The notes under the pieces: generated by a model
The model's input: only the letters and a program-made list of their open reading frames with translations
Databases searched by the model: none
Told to the model about the DNA's origin: nothing
Translations under genes and position numbers: made by a program
Origin: Phyllobacterium lublinensis
Lineage (GTDB): Bacteria; Pseudomonadota; Alphaproteobacteria; Rhizobiales; Rhizobiaceae
NCBI RefSeq assembly: GCF_020164435.1
Contig: NZ_JAIUDQ010000004.1
Location: 186,001 to 250,000 of the forward strand
Length of the DNA: 64,000 nucleotides
Direction of reading: 5' to 3'
Part shown: positions 24,412 through 33,119 of the stretch, in pieces
Layout of the letters: each line of letters begins with the position of its first letter
How positions within the stretch are numbered: the stretch's first letter is position 1

Positions 24412-25500
24412 TCAAGCCGCCGCAGAGAATACAGATTTCGGATTGTCGGTAAGCATGCGGTCGATGGTCTCCGCATCGACGCCGTGCCGTTTCAGGCGTG
24501 GCACGAAGTGCCTGAGTATGTAGCCATAGCCGAAGCCGCCAAATCGGGTCAGCATCATCTTCAGGAACACGTCCTGCGACAACAGCACCCGGTTACCAAG
24601 GCCCATGTCGACCAGGGAGCGGATTGCCCGGGCGTTCTGCTCGTCTGACGGCGACTGGGCATCCTGATCGGCATAATAATAATCCATGCCGATCATGTCG
24701 TATTCGAGAAACGCACCGCGGCGAGCGAGGCCTGCCTGATAGTCAAGATCCTCGTGGCTCGGATTCATGTGGCAAAGGACGGTGTGTTTCAGGTCGGCAC
24801 CTTCCTCCTCGACAATGTCCAGCACGTCATTGGCCAGCCGTTCCCAGCCCGGAAGGTGGATCGACAAGGGGACGCCGGTCATGCGGGAAGCACGCGCCGA
24901 GGCGCGCAGGGATTTGCGCTCCTCCGAGGTAAAATCCTTGCTGACACCGACTTCACCGATTATGCCGGCCATGATCTCGGGTTGCTTGTCGCCGCCGCCG
25001 ACATCATTGACGAGAAATTCGGTGACGTCATCGACATCCATTTCCTTCAGCCAATCCGGATGGGTGTGCTGCAGGTAGAAGCCGGAACCCATAATGATCT
25101 TGAGGTTGGCCATACGCGATATGCGCCGCAGTTTCACTGGATCGCGACCAATGCCGAAATTGGTGGGATCGACGACGGTATGGCCGCCGAGAACCTGGAA
25201 GCGCTTGAGCTCGCTGAGCGCAAGATCGGTGTCGGTGAGCGAGACATTGTCCCTGTTGACATAGGGATTCATGCGCAGGTCGCCGATGATCTCGATCGAG
25301 ACCGGTTGCTCGGCGATGGCCAGTTCATCCGGGTGGCAGGGGCATTTCCAGGTGCTCGCGCCGTCGAGCAGGATATGCTCGTGCATCAGGGTGACGCCCA
25401 TCTCGTTAACGGGCAGCGCTCCCTGGACGGTCATGACCGTGCCGGATCTGACGCCAATCGGCACCCGGCCACCTGGACTTGCTTCGAATTGGAGGTCCAT
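24412..25500 (-). CDS. Phosphotriesterase-family metallohydrolase
   Basis: 362 aa. TIM-barrel amidohydrolase superfamily with binuclear metal site: HEH in TLMHEHILLDG, bridging acid in IIGEVGVSKDF (Glu where many family members have a carboxylated Lys), His in LSIHLPGW and VLCHMNPSHED, and Asp in RVLLSQDVF. Family members include lactonases and sugar-lactone hydrolases, which would fit a carbohydrate-type importer operon better than phosphotriester cleavage. The ATG at 25500 follows CAGGTGATC; a GTG two codons earlier overlaps the permease stop. Confidence 0.87.
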   Translation of the reverse strand: MDLQFEASPGGRVPIGVRSGTVMTVQGALPVNEMGVTLMHEHILLDGASTWKCPCHPDELAIAEQPVSIEIIGDLRMNPYVNRDNVSLTDTDLALSELKRFQVLGGHTVVDPTNFGIGRDPVKLRRISRMANLKIIMGSGFYLQHTHPDWLKEMDVDDVTEFLVNDVGGGDKQPEIMAGIIGEVGVSKDFTSEERKSLRASARASRMTGVPLSIHLPGWERLANDVLDIVEEEGADLKHTVLCHMNPSHEDLDYQAGLARRGAFLEYDMIGMDYYYADQDAQSPSDEQNARAIRSLVDMGLGNRVLLSQDVFLKMMLTRFGGFGYGYILRHFVPRLKRHGVDAETIDRMLTDNPKSVFSAAA

Positions 25501-25502
25501 GA

Positions 25503-26534
25503 TCACCTGCCCCTGATCGCACCGCGGAACAGGCGGAAATTGAGCCAGATGGCGATGAGGATGATCGTGCCAGTGACAATCGGCGTGAGGAATGGCGACA
25601 TATGAGCAAGAATGAGGCCGTTGGCAATCACCGCTACCGTCATGGCGCCGAGGATTGTGCCAATGAGGGTGCCGCGGCCACCAAACAGGCTGGTGCCGCC
25701 GAGGACGACAGCCGCGATGACCTCGAGCTCGAAGCCTTGTCCGGCATTGGATGAGCCGGAGCCGAGGCGGGCAGCAAGAATAATGCCTGCCGCTGCGGCA
25801 GCCGTGCTCGAGAGAACATATACCATCAATGTCGTCAGCCGCGTGTCGACACCGGCGCGACGCACTGCTTCGGCATTGGCCCCGATGCCGGTGACATAAC
25901 GCCCGAAGCGCGTCTCGTTGAAGGCAAGGTAGGCGATGATGAGTACGAAGAGTGCGATCAACGCCGGAACCGGCACGCCGAGAAACCAGGCGCGGCCGAT
26001 GACCGTAAACGGGCTCGTTGCCTCGACCGGGATCGAATAGCCGCCAGTAATCAGCAGTGCGATGCCGCGGATGACCGAGAGACCGGCCAGCGTCACGATA
26101 AAGGCCGGAATGCGCTCATAGGCAATGAAGAAGCCTTGGATTGCGCCAACGGCAGCGCCGAGCAGTAGCATGGCGATGATCACCAAAGGCCAGGGGAGGC
26201 CAGCCTGCAATGTGGCTGCGGACAGCGTGGCGACCAGCGCCAGCACCGAGCCGACCGAAAGGTCGATGCCGCCCGTGGTAATAACGAAGGTCATGGCGGC
26301 GGCAACGATCAGCAAGGGGGCCGATTGACGGACGATGTTGAGGAGATTTGGCGCTGTCAGGAACGCATCGGTCACTACCGAGAAAAGCAGGCAAACCACC
26401 AGGAAGAAAATTGCGATGGAAACGACGCTGCCATTGGCCATGAAGCGGTCGCGCAGCGTGCTTTCGCGCACGCGGGATTGAGTGGCCACGGGGTGAAGCG
26501 CAGCGTTGTCGCCGGAGGGCGATGAGTTGCTCAT
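25503..26534 (-). CDS. Sugar-type ABC transporter permease (RbsC/FrcC family)
   Basis: 343 aa, about nine or ten membrane helices in BPD_transp_2 arrangement. Marks: GGIDLSVGSVLALVATLSA after the second helix pair, GLSVIRGIALLITGG, the cytoplasmic loop FGRYVTGIGANAEAVRRAGVD, and AVVLGGTSLFGGRGT. Overlaps the ATPase gene by four bases (ATGA-type), so the two are translationally coupled. The N-terminus has a soluble leader of about 30 residues. Confidence 0.93.
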   Translation of the reverse strand: MSNSSPSGDNAALHPVATQSRVRESTLRDRFMANGSVVSIAIFFLVVCLLFSVVTDAFLTAPNLLNIVRQSAPLLIVAAAMTFVITTGGIDLSVGSVLALVATLSAATLQAGLPWPLVIIAMLLLGAAVGAIQGFFIAYERIPAFIVTLAGLSVIRGIALLITGGYSIPVEATSPFTVIGRAWFLGVPVPALIALFVLIIAYLAFNETRFGRYVTGIGANAEAVRRAGVDTRLTTLMVYVLSSTAAAAAGIILAARLGSGSSNAGQGFELEVIAAVVLGGTSLFGGRGTLIGTILGAMTVAVIANGLILAHMSPFLTPIVTGTIILIAIWLNFRLFRGAIRGR

Positions 26535-27334
26535 GGCCGGGCTCCATTGTCTTCGCTGCGGCGTGCCGAACGCGCCTGGAATTTTCGCCCCACAATGAGA
26601 TTGACGACATCTTCGATGCTCGTGTCCTCGATGCGGCGTTCGGCAACGTTGCGGCCCTCATACATGACCTGGATGCGGTCGCAGACGAGGAACAGGTCCT
26701 GCAGGCGGTGGGTGATGAGAATGACGCTGACCCCGCGCGCGCTGACCGCACGGATGAGATCGAGTACAGCCTCGACCTCAGCGACGGCAAGAGCGGCCGT
26801 TGGCTCGTCCATGATGAGGACCGATGGTTCGAACGACGCAGCCCTGCCGATGGCAATGGACTGACGCTGGCCGCCGGACAGGTTCTCGACCTTCAAACGT
26901 GTATCGGCGATCACGATGCCGAGACGTTCGAGCATGATGCGGGCTTCATCATGCATGCGTTTCTTGTCAAGGAACGGCACGCCCAGCAAGCGGCGGCGCG
27001 GCTCGCGCCCGAGGAAAATATTGCCTGCCACGTCGACGGTGTCACAGAGCGAAAGGTCCTGATAGACCATCTCCACATGTTCGGACCGGGCATCGGCGGG
27101 AGAGGAAAAGGAAACGACCTTGCCGTCGATCTCGATCGTGCCCGAATCCGGGATGACCGCACCGGAGAGCACCTTACTCAGGGTCGACTTGCCAGCGCCA
27201 TTGTCACCGACAAGGCCGAGCACTTCACCAGGTTTCAGGTTGAGGGAGACGTTATCGAGCGTCTGGATCGTGTTGTACCGCTTGGATATGCCGGTCATGC
27301 GGACCCGGTATGTCTCGCTGTCAATATTGTTCAT
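26531..27334 (-). CDS. Sugar-type ABC transporter ATP-binding protein (FrcA-like)
   Basis: 267 aa. One nucleotide-binding domain: Walker A GDNGAGKST, Q-loop region MVYQDLSL, signature LSGGQRQSIAIGRA, Walker B VLIMDEPTAAL, H-loop ILITHRL. It has a single domain, unlike the two-domain RbsA/XylG type, and is of FrcA length. Located between the binding-protein gene (upstream, 72 bp) and the permease (overlapping). Confidence 0.93.
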   Translation of the reverse strand: MNNIDSETYRVRMTGISKRYNTIQTLDNVSLNLKPGEVLGLVGDNGAGKSTLSKVLSGAVIPDSGTIEIDGKVVSFSSPADARSEHVEMVYQDLSLCDTVDVAGNIFLGREPRRRLLGVPFLDKKRMHDEARIMLERLGIVIADTRLKVENLSGGQRQSIAIGRAASFEPSVLIMDEPTAALAVAEVEAVLDLIRAVSARGVSVILITHRLQDLFLVCDRIQVMYEGRNVAERRIEDTSIEDVVNLIVGRKFQARSARRSEDNGARP

Positions 27335-27406
27335 CGCAATACCGTTGGGTTCAAATAGCTGAGTATGGGCGCGGCATGTGCGGCCGCGCCCGTCGCGGAC
27401 TTTGCT

Positions 27407-28345
27407 CTATTTGAACATTCCGCGGAACTGATCGACATTATCCTTGGTAACGATCGTGACCGGTACGTTGATGATCGGCTCGATCTTTTCGCCCTTCTTC
27501 AGCTTGGTGAGCGCTTCCACGGCAGCCTTTCCTTCGCCAGCCGGATCCTGCTGCACGACTGCCGCGACCCAACCCGCATCGATGCCTTCAACGGCCTGCT
27601 TGGTCAAATCCCAGCCGAACACCTTGACGTCGCCGGTGCGGCCCTGGCTTGTGACCGCCGAGACGGCACCGATCAATGCAGGTTCACCAGTTGCGTAGAG
27701 CGTGGTCATGTCCGGATTGGCGGTCATCAGGTTTTCAGCGGCGGTGAGTGCCACGTCCTGAACGTTCTGGCCATCGACCGTATCAAGGAAGGTGATTTTC
27801 TGGCCGCTGTCTGCGACGGCTTTCTTGAAGCCGTCGAGGCGCTGGTTCTGGATGAAGGAGTTGAGCGCGCCGATCACGCCAATCTTTGCGGTGCCGTCCA
27901 TGTTGGCCTTGACGTACTCGGCGTAAGCCTTGCCGATGTCTTCGCCGGCCTTGGTATTGTCGACGCCGACGAAGGCGACATTATCGCCATCGGGGATTTG
28001 CGCGTCGATGGCAATGACGGGTATGCCGGCGGCTTTCGCTGCGGTAATGGCCGGCTTGACGCCGTTGACATCGATGGCGACGAGGATGATGCCGTCGACC
28101 TTTTGTGTGATGTAGTTTTCCATCGCGTCGTTCTGGGCGCTCGGAACATTGTTGGCGTTGAAGATGACGAGCTTCGCGCCAGCGGCATCAGCCGCCTTCT
28201 GGGCGCCTTCATTGATCTGGTTGAAGAACAACGCCTGCTGATTGATGGTGACAAGCGCGAATGTATCGGCAAGGGCGGACGAGCCGACTGCCAGTGTAAC
28301 AGCGATGGCTGCGGCACAGCCTGAAAGTAGCTTTGTAAGACGCAT
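27407..28345 (-). CDS. Sugar-type ABC substrate-binding protein (Peripla_BP_4)
   Basis: 312 aa. The ATG at 28345 follows GGGGAA; signal peptide with cleavage near SSALADT. Type I periplasmic binding fold: FNQINEGAQKAADAAG, VDGIILVAIDVNGV, GIPVIAIDAQIPDGD, FVGVDNTKAGED, and hinge region GVIGALNS. First structural gene of the catabolic operon (importer, then phosphotriesterase-like, amidotransferase-like, amidohydrolase). The class binds sugars, polyols or autoinducer-like molecules; the downstream carbamoylase family hints at a nitrogenous ligand. Promoter with palindromic operator at 28408-28440. Confidence 0.92.
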   Translation of the reverse strand: MRLTKLLSGCAAAIAVTLAVGSSALADTFALVTINQQALFFNQINEGAQKAADAAGAKLVIFNANNVPSAQNDAMENYITQKVDGIILVAIDVNGVKPAITAAKAAGIPVIAIDAQIPDGDNVAFVGVDNTKAGEDIGKAYAEYVKANMDGTAKIGVIGALNSFIQNQRLDGFKKAVADSGQKITFLDTVDGQNVQDVALTAAENLMTANPDMTTLYATGEPALIGAVSAVTSQGRTGDVKVFGWDLTKQAVEGIDAGWVAAVVQQDPAGEGKAAVEALTKLKKGEKIEPIINVPVTIVTKDNVDQFRGMFK

Positions 28346-28407
28346 TCCGATTCCCCTTTTTCTGATTAAATCGGCCCTTATGCGGGCGTACGCAACTGAA
28401 CGCAAAA

Positions 28408-28440
28408 TCATAATTCAAGAGACTTGAATGTATGTCAAGT
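28408..28440 (-). promoter_or_regulatory. Promoter with palindromic operator for the importer operon
   Basis: Read leftward: a perfect -35 hexamer TTGACA (28438-28433), 17-bp spacer, and AATTAT (28415-28410) as -10. The spacer holds the perfect inverted repeat ATTCAAG-AGA-CTTGAAT (28413-28429), overlapping the -10. A protein bound there would block RNA polymerase. The XRE-cupin gene immediately upstream encodes the obvious candidate repressor. The site lies about 68 bp before the binding-protein start. Confidence 0.7.
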
Positions 28441-28493
28441 GCTTTGAAATGCTGAAATGAGTTAATGGGCAATTCGAGTAAAATCGGCCGTGT

Positions 28494-29159
28494 CTAGAAC
28501 GTTGGTGGTGTATTCACCCAGAAAATGCTTGCCCGCTCACTGCCAATGTTGCGGTAATGGTGGGGAAGATCCGAGTTGAAAACGAATGCATCACCGGCTG
28601 CCAGCTGAAACTGCCGCTCACCGACGATCAGCTCGACTTTGCCGGCCAGGACGTAGCCCACCTCTTCGCCAGCATGCTGGATCGGGCCGGCACTCGCCCC
28701 ATCCTTTTCGATGTGGTGGATGTTGCACTGGAGCAGATGTCCCTGCGAATAGGGGATTATGCGTTCGAGCGAAATGCCTTCGCCGCGCCGCAGCGGATCG
28801 AGTGCGATCAGCGGCCGGGTCCCCGCGCGAAAGACGATGCCTTCCTCGCCATCGGATTCTTCGAACATCCAGCCAATATTGGTTTCAAGTACCTGAACGA
28901 GGCGGTGGAGCATCGGCAGGGAGGGAGAGGCCTTGCCATTCTCGATTTTGGAAAGCAGGCTTTCCGAACAATTGGCAGCCTCGGCAAGCGCCTTCAACGT
29001 CAAGCCACGGGTCTGGCGCGCCAGTTTCAGCCTGGTACCAAGCCTTGCAGGATTGGTTTCGGCAATCTCCCGCGAATTTTCGCGGGCCTGTTTGTCCAGT
29101 TCGATCTTGTTCATCTGTCGTGCCGTGACCTGCAGTTTCAACCGGTCGTCGGCATACAT
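28494..29159 (-). CDS. XRE-cupin transcriptional regulator
   Basis: 221 aa. Helix-turn-helix of the Cro/CI type at about 40-100 (LGTRLKLARQTRGLTLKALA, CSESLLSKIENGKASPS), then a C-terminal cupin (about 130-215: HAGEEVGYVLAGKVELIVGE, AAGDAFVFNSDLPHHYRNIG) that probably senses a small ligand. The ribosome site is weak for both candidate starts (29159 and ATG 29114); I kept the longer. Its gene lies just upstream of the importer operon on the same strand, with the palindromic operator between, so it is the likely local regulator. Confidence 0.9.
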   Translation of the reverse strand: MYADDRLKLQVTARQMNKIELDKQARENSREIAETNPARLGTRLKLARQTRGLTLKALAEAANCSESLLSKIENGKASPSLPMLHRLVQVLETNIGWMFEESDGEEGIVFRAGTRPLIALDPLRRGEGISLERIIPYSQGHLLQCNIHHIEKDGASAGPIQHAGEEVGYVLAGKVELIVGERQFQLAAGDAFVFNSDLPHHYRNIGSERASIFWVNTPPTF

Positions 29160-29218
29160 TCGCGCTCAAGCAATGACAATGCAAGTTCTTCCGCGATGAG
29201 GTCCTTGGAGGAGTGCGG

Positions 29219-30115
29219 TCAGGAAAGGCCCTTTTCCTGCAGCAGGCGTTGTTCCCTGGCCTTTTTCTGTGTGCCCATGACGACGTGGACAATGACGGCG
29301 GCAAATACGATCGAACCGCCGACGAGCGTGCTCCATCCCGGCACCTCACCGAATGCGAGCCATATCCACAAGGGTGCCAATGGCGCATCCATCGAGCCGA
29401 TGAGCGCCGTTTCAATAGGCGGAAGGTATTTGGCGCCAATGGTGAACAGGGCGAGGCCGACCGCCGAAACCATGATGCCAAAGAGCGCGATGAGGAAAAG
29501 TTCGTGGGCGGTGACCGCAAGAGGATTGCCGAGCGGCCAGCAGATCAGGGAACTAACAAGGGCTGACAGACAGGCGGCGGGCAAGACCGAAATCTCCGGC
29601 GACCGCCGGACGATGACCATCAGCACCGCCATGCACAGGGTCATGCCAAATGCGAGGAGGTCGCCGAAGAATGTGCCTTCAGCGCCTATACCGACCATGA
29701 TGACGACGCCGACCAACGCGGCGACGCTGGCAAGGATCGCGCTCATGGTGGATCGTTCGCGCAACACCAGCCAGCCGAGAACGGCGGCGACAAACGGAAT
29801 GGTGGCGTAAATGACCGCCACATGCGCGACTGTCGTCTCCTTGAGCGAATTGATCAGGAACACCATGCCAAGTGCGGATACCGCAACGAAAAGCCAGCCA
29901 GGGCCACCAATGTCGCGGAAGCTTTTCCAGATCGGGCCCTTCTCCGTGGCGGCGATCACAGCGGCAATTCCGAGTGAACCGAAGATGCCGCGCCAGGCGA
30001 GGATGGTCCAGCTGTCCAGTGGAATAATCTGCGTGAAAAGCCCGGCCAAGCTCCAGGCCACGGTCGAAGCGGTCACCAGGATCAATCCAAGTCGATATCC
30101 TGCCGCCGGATTCAT
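29219..30115 (-). CDS. EamA/DMT-family transporter
   Basis: 298 aa, ten predicted membrane helices in two EamA repeats, for example LGLILVTASTVAWSLAGLFT, FVAVSALGMVFLINSLKETT and LIALFGIMVSAVGLALFTIG. These proteins usually export metabolites or amino acids. The ATG at 30115 follows AGGACGG. Sits 59 bp upstream of the XRE-cupin gene on the same strand, so it may belong to the same unit. The 219-bp gap upstream, to 30334, contains no reading frame I support. Confidence 0.88.
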   Translation of the reverse strand: MNPAAGYRLGLILVTASTVAWSLAGLFTQIIPLDSWTILAWRGIFGSLGIAAVIAATEKGPIWKSFRDIGGPGWLFVAVSALGMVFLINSLKETTVAHVAVIYATIPFVAAVLGWLVLRERSTMSAILASVAALVGVVIMVGIGAEGTFFGDLLAFGMTLCMAVLMVIVRRSPEISVLPAACLSALVSSLICWPLGNPLAVTAHELFLIALFGIMVSAVGLALFTIGAKYLPPIETALIGSMDAPLAPLWIWLAFGEVPGWSTLVGGSIVFAAVIVHVVMGTQKKAREQRLLQEKGLS

Positions 30116-30334
30116 GGGCCGTCCTGTGACTTGTGTTGCTGCACTGATCTAGCGCCATGTTCGACCATGCTGGCAAGCCATCGATGCGGGAAATCCAATC
30201 TTTCCTGACAATGTCATGTCAGGGGAAAACTGCGAGAGATTGTGTGGTGTACGGGCTTGATTGAGCAGGTGCCGTGCCGCATAAATGCGGCCCTCGAAAG
30301 CGTCGCCTCCATCCCCACGTCAGGAACCCGCACC

Positions 30335-31489
30335 ATGTCTCATGCCATCGTCCCCAGCTCAGGTGTTCTCGTCGGAAGGGCACGGGTCCCGGGTGTGGAC
30401 CATCCAAGGATCGTTACGGTCCGGGACGGCCGGATATTCGATATTACGAGCCAGTCGGCACCGACGGTGCGGGATATCGCCGAGCTCGATGATCCGGCTG
30501 CCTATGTGGCCGGAGCGGCGGGCGAACCCCTTGGCGATGTCGATGCCATCGTCGAAAACAGCTGGGCCGGAAAATCCGATCCTGGCGTGGCGATATTGCT
30601 TTCGCCGATCGACCTGCAGGCCGTAAAAGCATCAGGTGTGACCTTCGTCGCATCGCTGCTGGAACGCGTCATCGAGGAACAGGCAAAGGGAGACAAGGCC
30701 AAGGCCGATTCGTTGCGGGAGGACGTTCTCAAACTCATCGGTGCCGACCTCTCCCGGATCGTGCCGGGTTCGCCCGCGGCCATGCAGGTCAAGGAGGCAT
30801 TGATGGCGCGCGGTGTCTGGAGCCAGTATCTGGAGGTCGGCATCGGACCTGACGCCGAAATCTTCACCAAGGGACAGCCGATGTCCACGGTGGGGTTTGG
30901 AGCAGATGTCGGGTTGCATCCGATTTCGAGCTGGAACAATCCGGAGCCTGAAATCGTACTGGTCGTATCAAGCGCCGGGCGCATTATTGGTGCGACGCTT
31001 GGCAATGACGTCAATCTGCGCGACGTGGAAGGGCGTTCGGCACTGCTGCTGGGCAAGGCGAAGGACAATAACGCCTCCGGATCAGTCGGCCCGTTTGTCC
31101 GCCTTTTCGATGGAGAATTCACCATCGAAACGATCAAGGCCGCGGAACTGAGCATGCGTGTCGAGGGCGAGGATGGCTTCGTGCTGGACGGGCACTCCAA
31201 CATGGCGAAGATCTCGCGGACGCCGGAATCTCTGGTTGAGGCAACCATCGGGCGGCACCATCAGTATCCGGACGGGCTTGTCCTCTTTCTTGGGACGATG
31301 TTCGCGCCGGTAAAGGACCGCGACGGACCGGGCAAGGGCTTCACCCATAAAATCGGAGATGTCGTTTCGATCTCGACACCCGCATTGGGAACGCTGTCAA
31401 ACCGCGTCCGGCTATCGACGGAATGCGACCCGTGGACCTACGGTGCCAGTCATCTGATGCGCGATCTCGGCAGGGCCAAACTGTTGTAA
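30335..31489 (+). CDS. Fumarylacetoacetate hydrolase family protein
   Basis: 384 aa. FAH fold with metal-binding GFGADVGLHPISSWNNPEPEIVLVV, GATLGNDVNLRDVEGRSA and GLVLFLGTMFAP. In length and layout it resembles the AraD1-type 2-keto-3-deoxy-pentonate dehydratases more than classical fumarylacetoacetases, which suggests sugar-acid catabolism; this is inference. The ATG at 30335 follows CAGGAACCCG. Convergent with the lipid operon, stop-to-stop gap 6 bp. Confidence 0.83.
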   Translation: MSHAIVPSSGVLVGRARVPGVDHPRIVTVRDGRIFDITSQSAPTVRDIAELDDPAAYVAGAAGEPLGDVDAIVENSWAGKSDPGVAILLSPIDLQAVKASGVTFVASLLERVIEEQAKGDKAKADSLREDVLKLIGADLSRIVPGSPAAMQVKEALMARGVWSQYLEVGIGPDAEIFTKGQPMSTVGFGADVGLHPISSWNNPEPEIVLVVSSAGRIIGATLGNDVNLRDVEGRSALLLGKAKDNNASGSVGPFVRLFDGEFTIETIKAAELSMRVEGEDGFVLDGHSNMAKISRTPESLVEATIGRHHQYPDGLVLFLGTMFAPVKDRDGPGKGFTHKIGDVVSISTPALGTLSNRVRLSTECDPWTYGASHLMRDLGRAKLL

Positions 31490-31495
31490 GAGGCT

Positions 31496-32434
31496 CTAAG
31501 CCCAGAAATAGCGCACGATGTGAAAGAAGACCGGGGCGGCGAAGACGAGGCTGTCCGCCCGGTCCAGCATGCCCCCGTGGCCTTCGATCATGTGTCCCCA
31601 ATCCTTGACCCCGCGATCGCGCTTGATGGCGGAAGCGACCAGTCCCCCAAAGAAGCCCATGATGCAGGACAACGCCGCCATGAGTCCGGCCTGCAGCGGC
31701 GTGAAGGGACTGAGCCAGAAAAGCGCGGCGCCAAGGAGTGAGGCGCTGATAATGCCGCCGACCAGGCCCTCCCAGGTCTTGGAAGGTGATATCTTCGGTG
31801 CCACCTTGCGCTTTCCGAACAGCTTTCCGAAGACATATTGCAGCACGTCGCTGCCCTGGACCGTGGCAATGAGGAAGGCAATAAGCAACAGGCCCTTGCC
31901 CTCGAAGCCCGGGATAGCCAGCGTCAGCAATGCCGGCACATGGCTGATGCAATAGACGGACAACATTATGCCCCATTGCTGCTCGCTGACGCGTTCGAGG
32001 AAGCGGGCCGTATCGCCGGAAATTGCTGTCAGTGCAGGCATGGCAAGGAAGCAGTAGACCGGTACGAAGATCGCAAACAGTCCGTACCAGTCGATCCACA
32101 GCAGGTAATATTGAACCGGAATGATCACCAGGAACATGCCGAGCAGGATCCAATGATCGCCTCGCCTGGTATGGGTTAGCGTCACATATTCGCGCAGTGC
32201 CGCAAATGACACGAACGCAAACAGCAGGATGACACCGCCCTTGCCGAAAAGGAAGGCAATAGAAATGGCGGCAATCATGATCCACCACGCCTTGATGCGC
32301 GCATTCAGATTGACCAGCGTCGATGGGAGGGCGTCGCCCTTGCGCGTGCTTTTCCAGCCAAGAACGGTCGCAATGGCGCTTGCGACCGTCAGAACGGCGA
32401 GGAGCCCCAGGAACAGCCATATTGTTTCAGCCAC
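31496..32434 (-). CDS. CdsA-family phosphatidate cytidylyltransferase (YnbB-like)
   Basis: 312 aa, about eight membrane helices. Makes CDP-diacylglycerol from phosphatidate and CTP. The CDS signature is complete near the C-terminus: SPSKTWEGLVGG, KRDRGVKDWG, GHGGMLDRADS. The GTG at 32434 (VAETIWLFLG) follows AAAGGGCG and overlaps the acyltransferase stop by eight bases; the longer frame in the track-like upstream stretch is not coding. Last gene of the six-gene operon. A housekeeping CdsA is probably encoded elsewhere, so this looks like a dedicated paralogue supplying CDP-lipid to the CDP-alcohol transferase of the same operon. Confidence 0.88.
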   Translation of the reverse strand: MAETIWLFLGLLAVLTVASAIATVLGWKSTRKGDALPSTLVNLNARIKAWWIMIAAISIAFLFGKGGVILLFAFVSFAALREYVTLTHTRRGDHWILLGMFLVIIPVQYYLLWIDWYGLFAIFVPVYCFLAMPALTAISGDTARFLERVSEQQWGIMLSVYCISHVPALLTLAIPGFEGKGLLLIAFLIATVQGSDVLQYVFGKLFGKRKVAPKISPSKTWEGLVGGIISASLLGAALFWLSPFTPLQAGLMAALSCIMGFFGGLVASAIKRDRGVKDWGHMIEGHGGMLDRADSLVFAAPVFFHIVRYFWA

Positions 32435-33083
32435 GTTCGAGCGCCCTTTGGTGTTCGGGGTTGAGTTCAAGCAGTGCCTGCCGCGATCGGTCGAGGAAAG
32501 CGTGACGATCTTCGCCGGCCCCAAGCATGACGGGTTCGCCAAAGACGACGCGGCAAAGCAGTGGAACGGGGAGGAACGCGCCTTTCGGCAGAACGCGTGA
32601 CATGTTCTCGATCCAGCACGGAATGAGTTCGACATCCGGACGGGCGAGTGCGAGGTTGTAAATGCCGGAGCGAAACCGCAGCAGCGACTCGTCCGTCATG
32701 TTGCGCGTGCCTTCGGGAAAGATGATCAAGGAATGGCCATCCTTCAGGACATCCAGCATGATGGTCATTGGATCGTCCTTCCGTTCAACCCAGTTGCGGT
32801 CCACGAGGACTGTATTGAGGATATCGCGCGCAAGGACATGCCGGATCCGATTCTTGCGCCAATAGTCGGCCCCCGCGACCGCTCGCGTCCGTTCCCGCTC
32901 TTGTGGCGGAAGGCATGCGGAAAGCAGGATGAAATCGCCGTGGCTGGCGTGGTTGGCAAAGTAGATGCGCTGACGGTCAGATGGCGCGCAACCTTGCCAG
33001 ATCGGCCTCACACCTGTGACTGCCCGCGCCAACCCGGCCAGCGCCACGGCGGCCGTGCGACGCAACAATGGTTTTGCGCTCAT
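32427..33083 (-). CDS. PlsC-family acyltransferase
   Basis: 218 aa. Glycerophospholipid acyltransferase domain with NHASHGDF (HX4D) at about residues 44-51, a substrate-binding FPEGTRN motif at about 121-127, and hydrophobic N-terminal helix. Usually acylates lysophosphatidate or a related lysolipid. Fifth gene of the lipid operon, overlapping the CdsA-like gene, 36 bp after the small membrane protein gene. Confidence 0.9.
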   Translation of the reverse strand: MSAKPLLRRTAAVALAGLARAVTGVRPIWQGCAPSDRQRIYFANHASHGDFILLSACLPPQERERTRAVAGADYWRKNRIRHVLARDILNTVLVDRNWVERKDDPMTIMLDVLKDGHSLIIFPEGTRNMTDESLLRFRSGIYNLALARPDVELIPCWIENMSRVLPKGAFLPVPLLCRVVFGEPVMLGAGEDRHAFLDRSRQALLELNPEHQRALERG

Positions 33084-33119
33084 TCAGTCCCCCCGGAATT
33101 TGGATTGTGAGCCCGCAAC

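Noticed and set aside
27365..28324. 319-aa open frame on the plus strand opposite the binding-protein gene.
   Set aside because: Mirror frame of a well-supported gene; composition is unlike a real protein and no ribosome site is seen.
28557..29810. 417-aa open frame on the plus strand opposite the XRE-cupin and EamA genes.
   Set aside because: Antisense shadow spanning two real genes with clear domains.
31341..32420. 359-aa open frame on the minus strand overlapping the CdsA-like gene in another frame.
   Set aside because: The CdsA frame carries the full enzyme signature; this one has low-complexity Arg/Gly/Pro composition.
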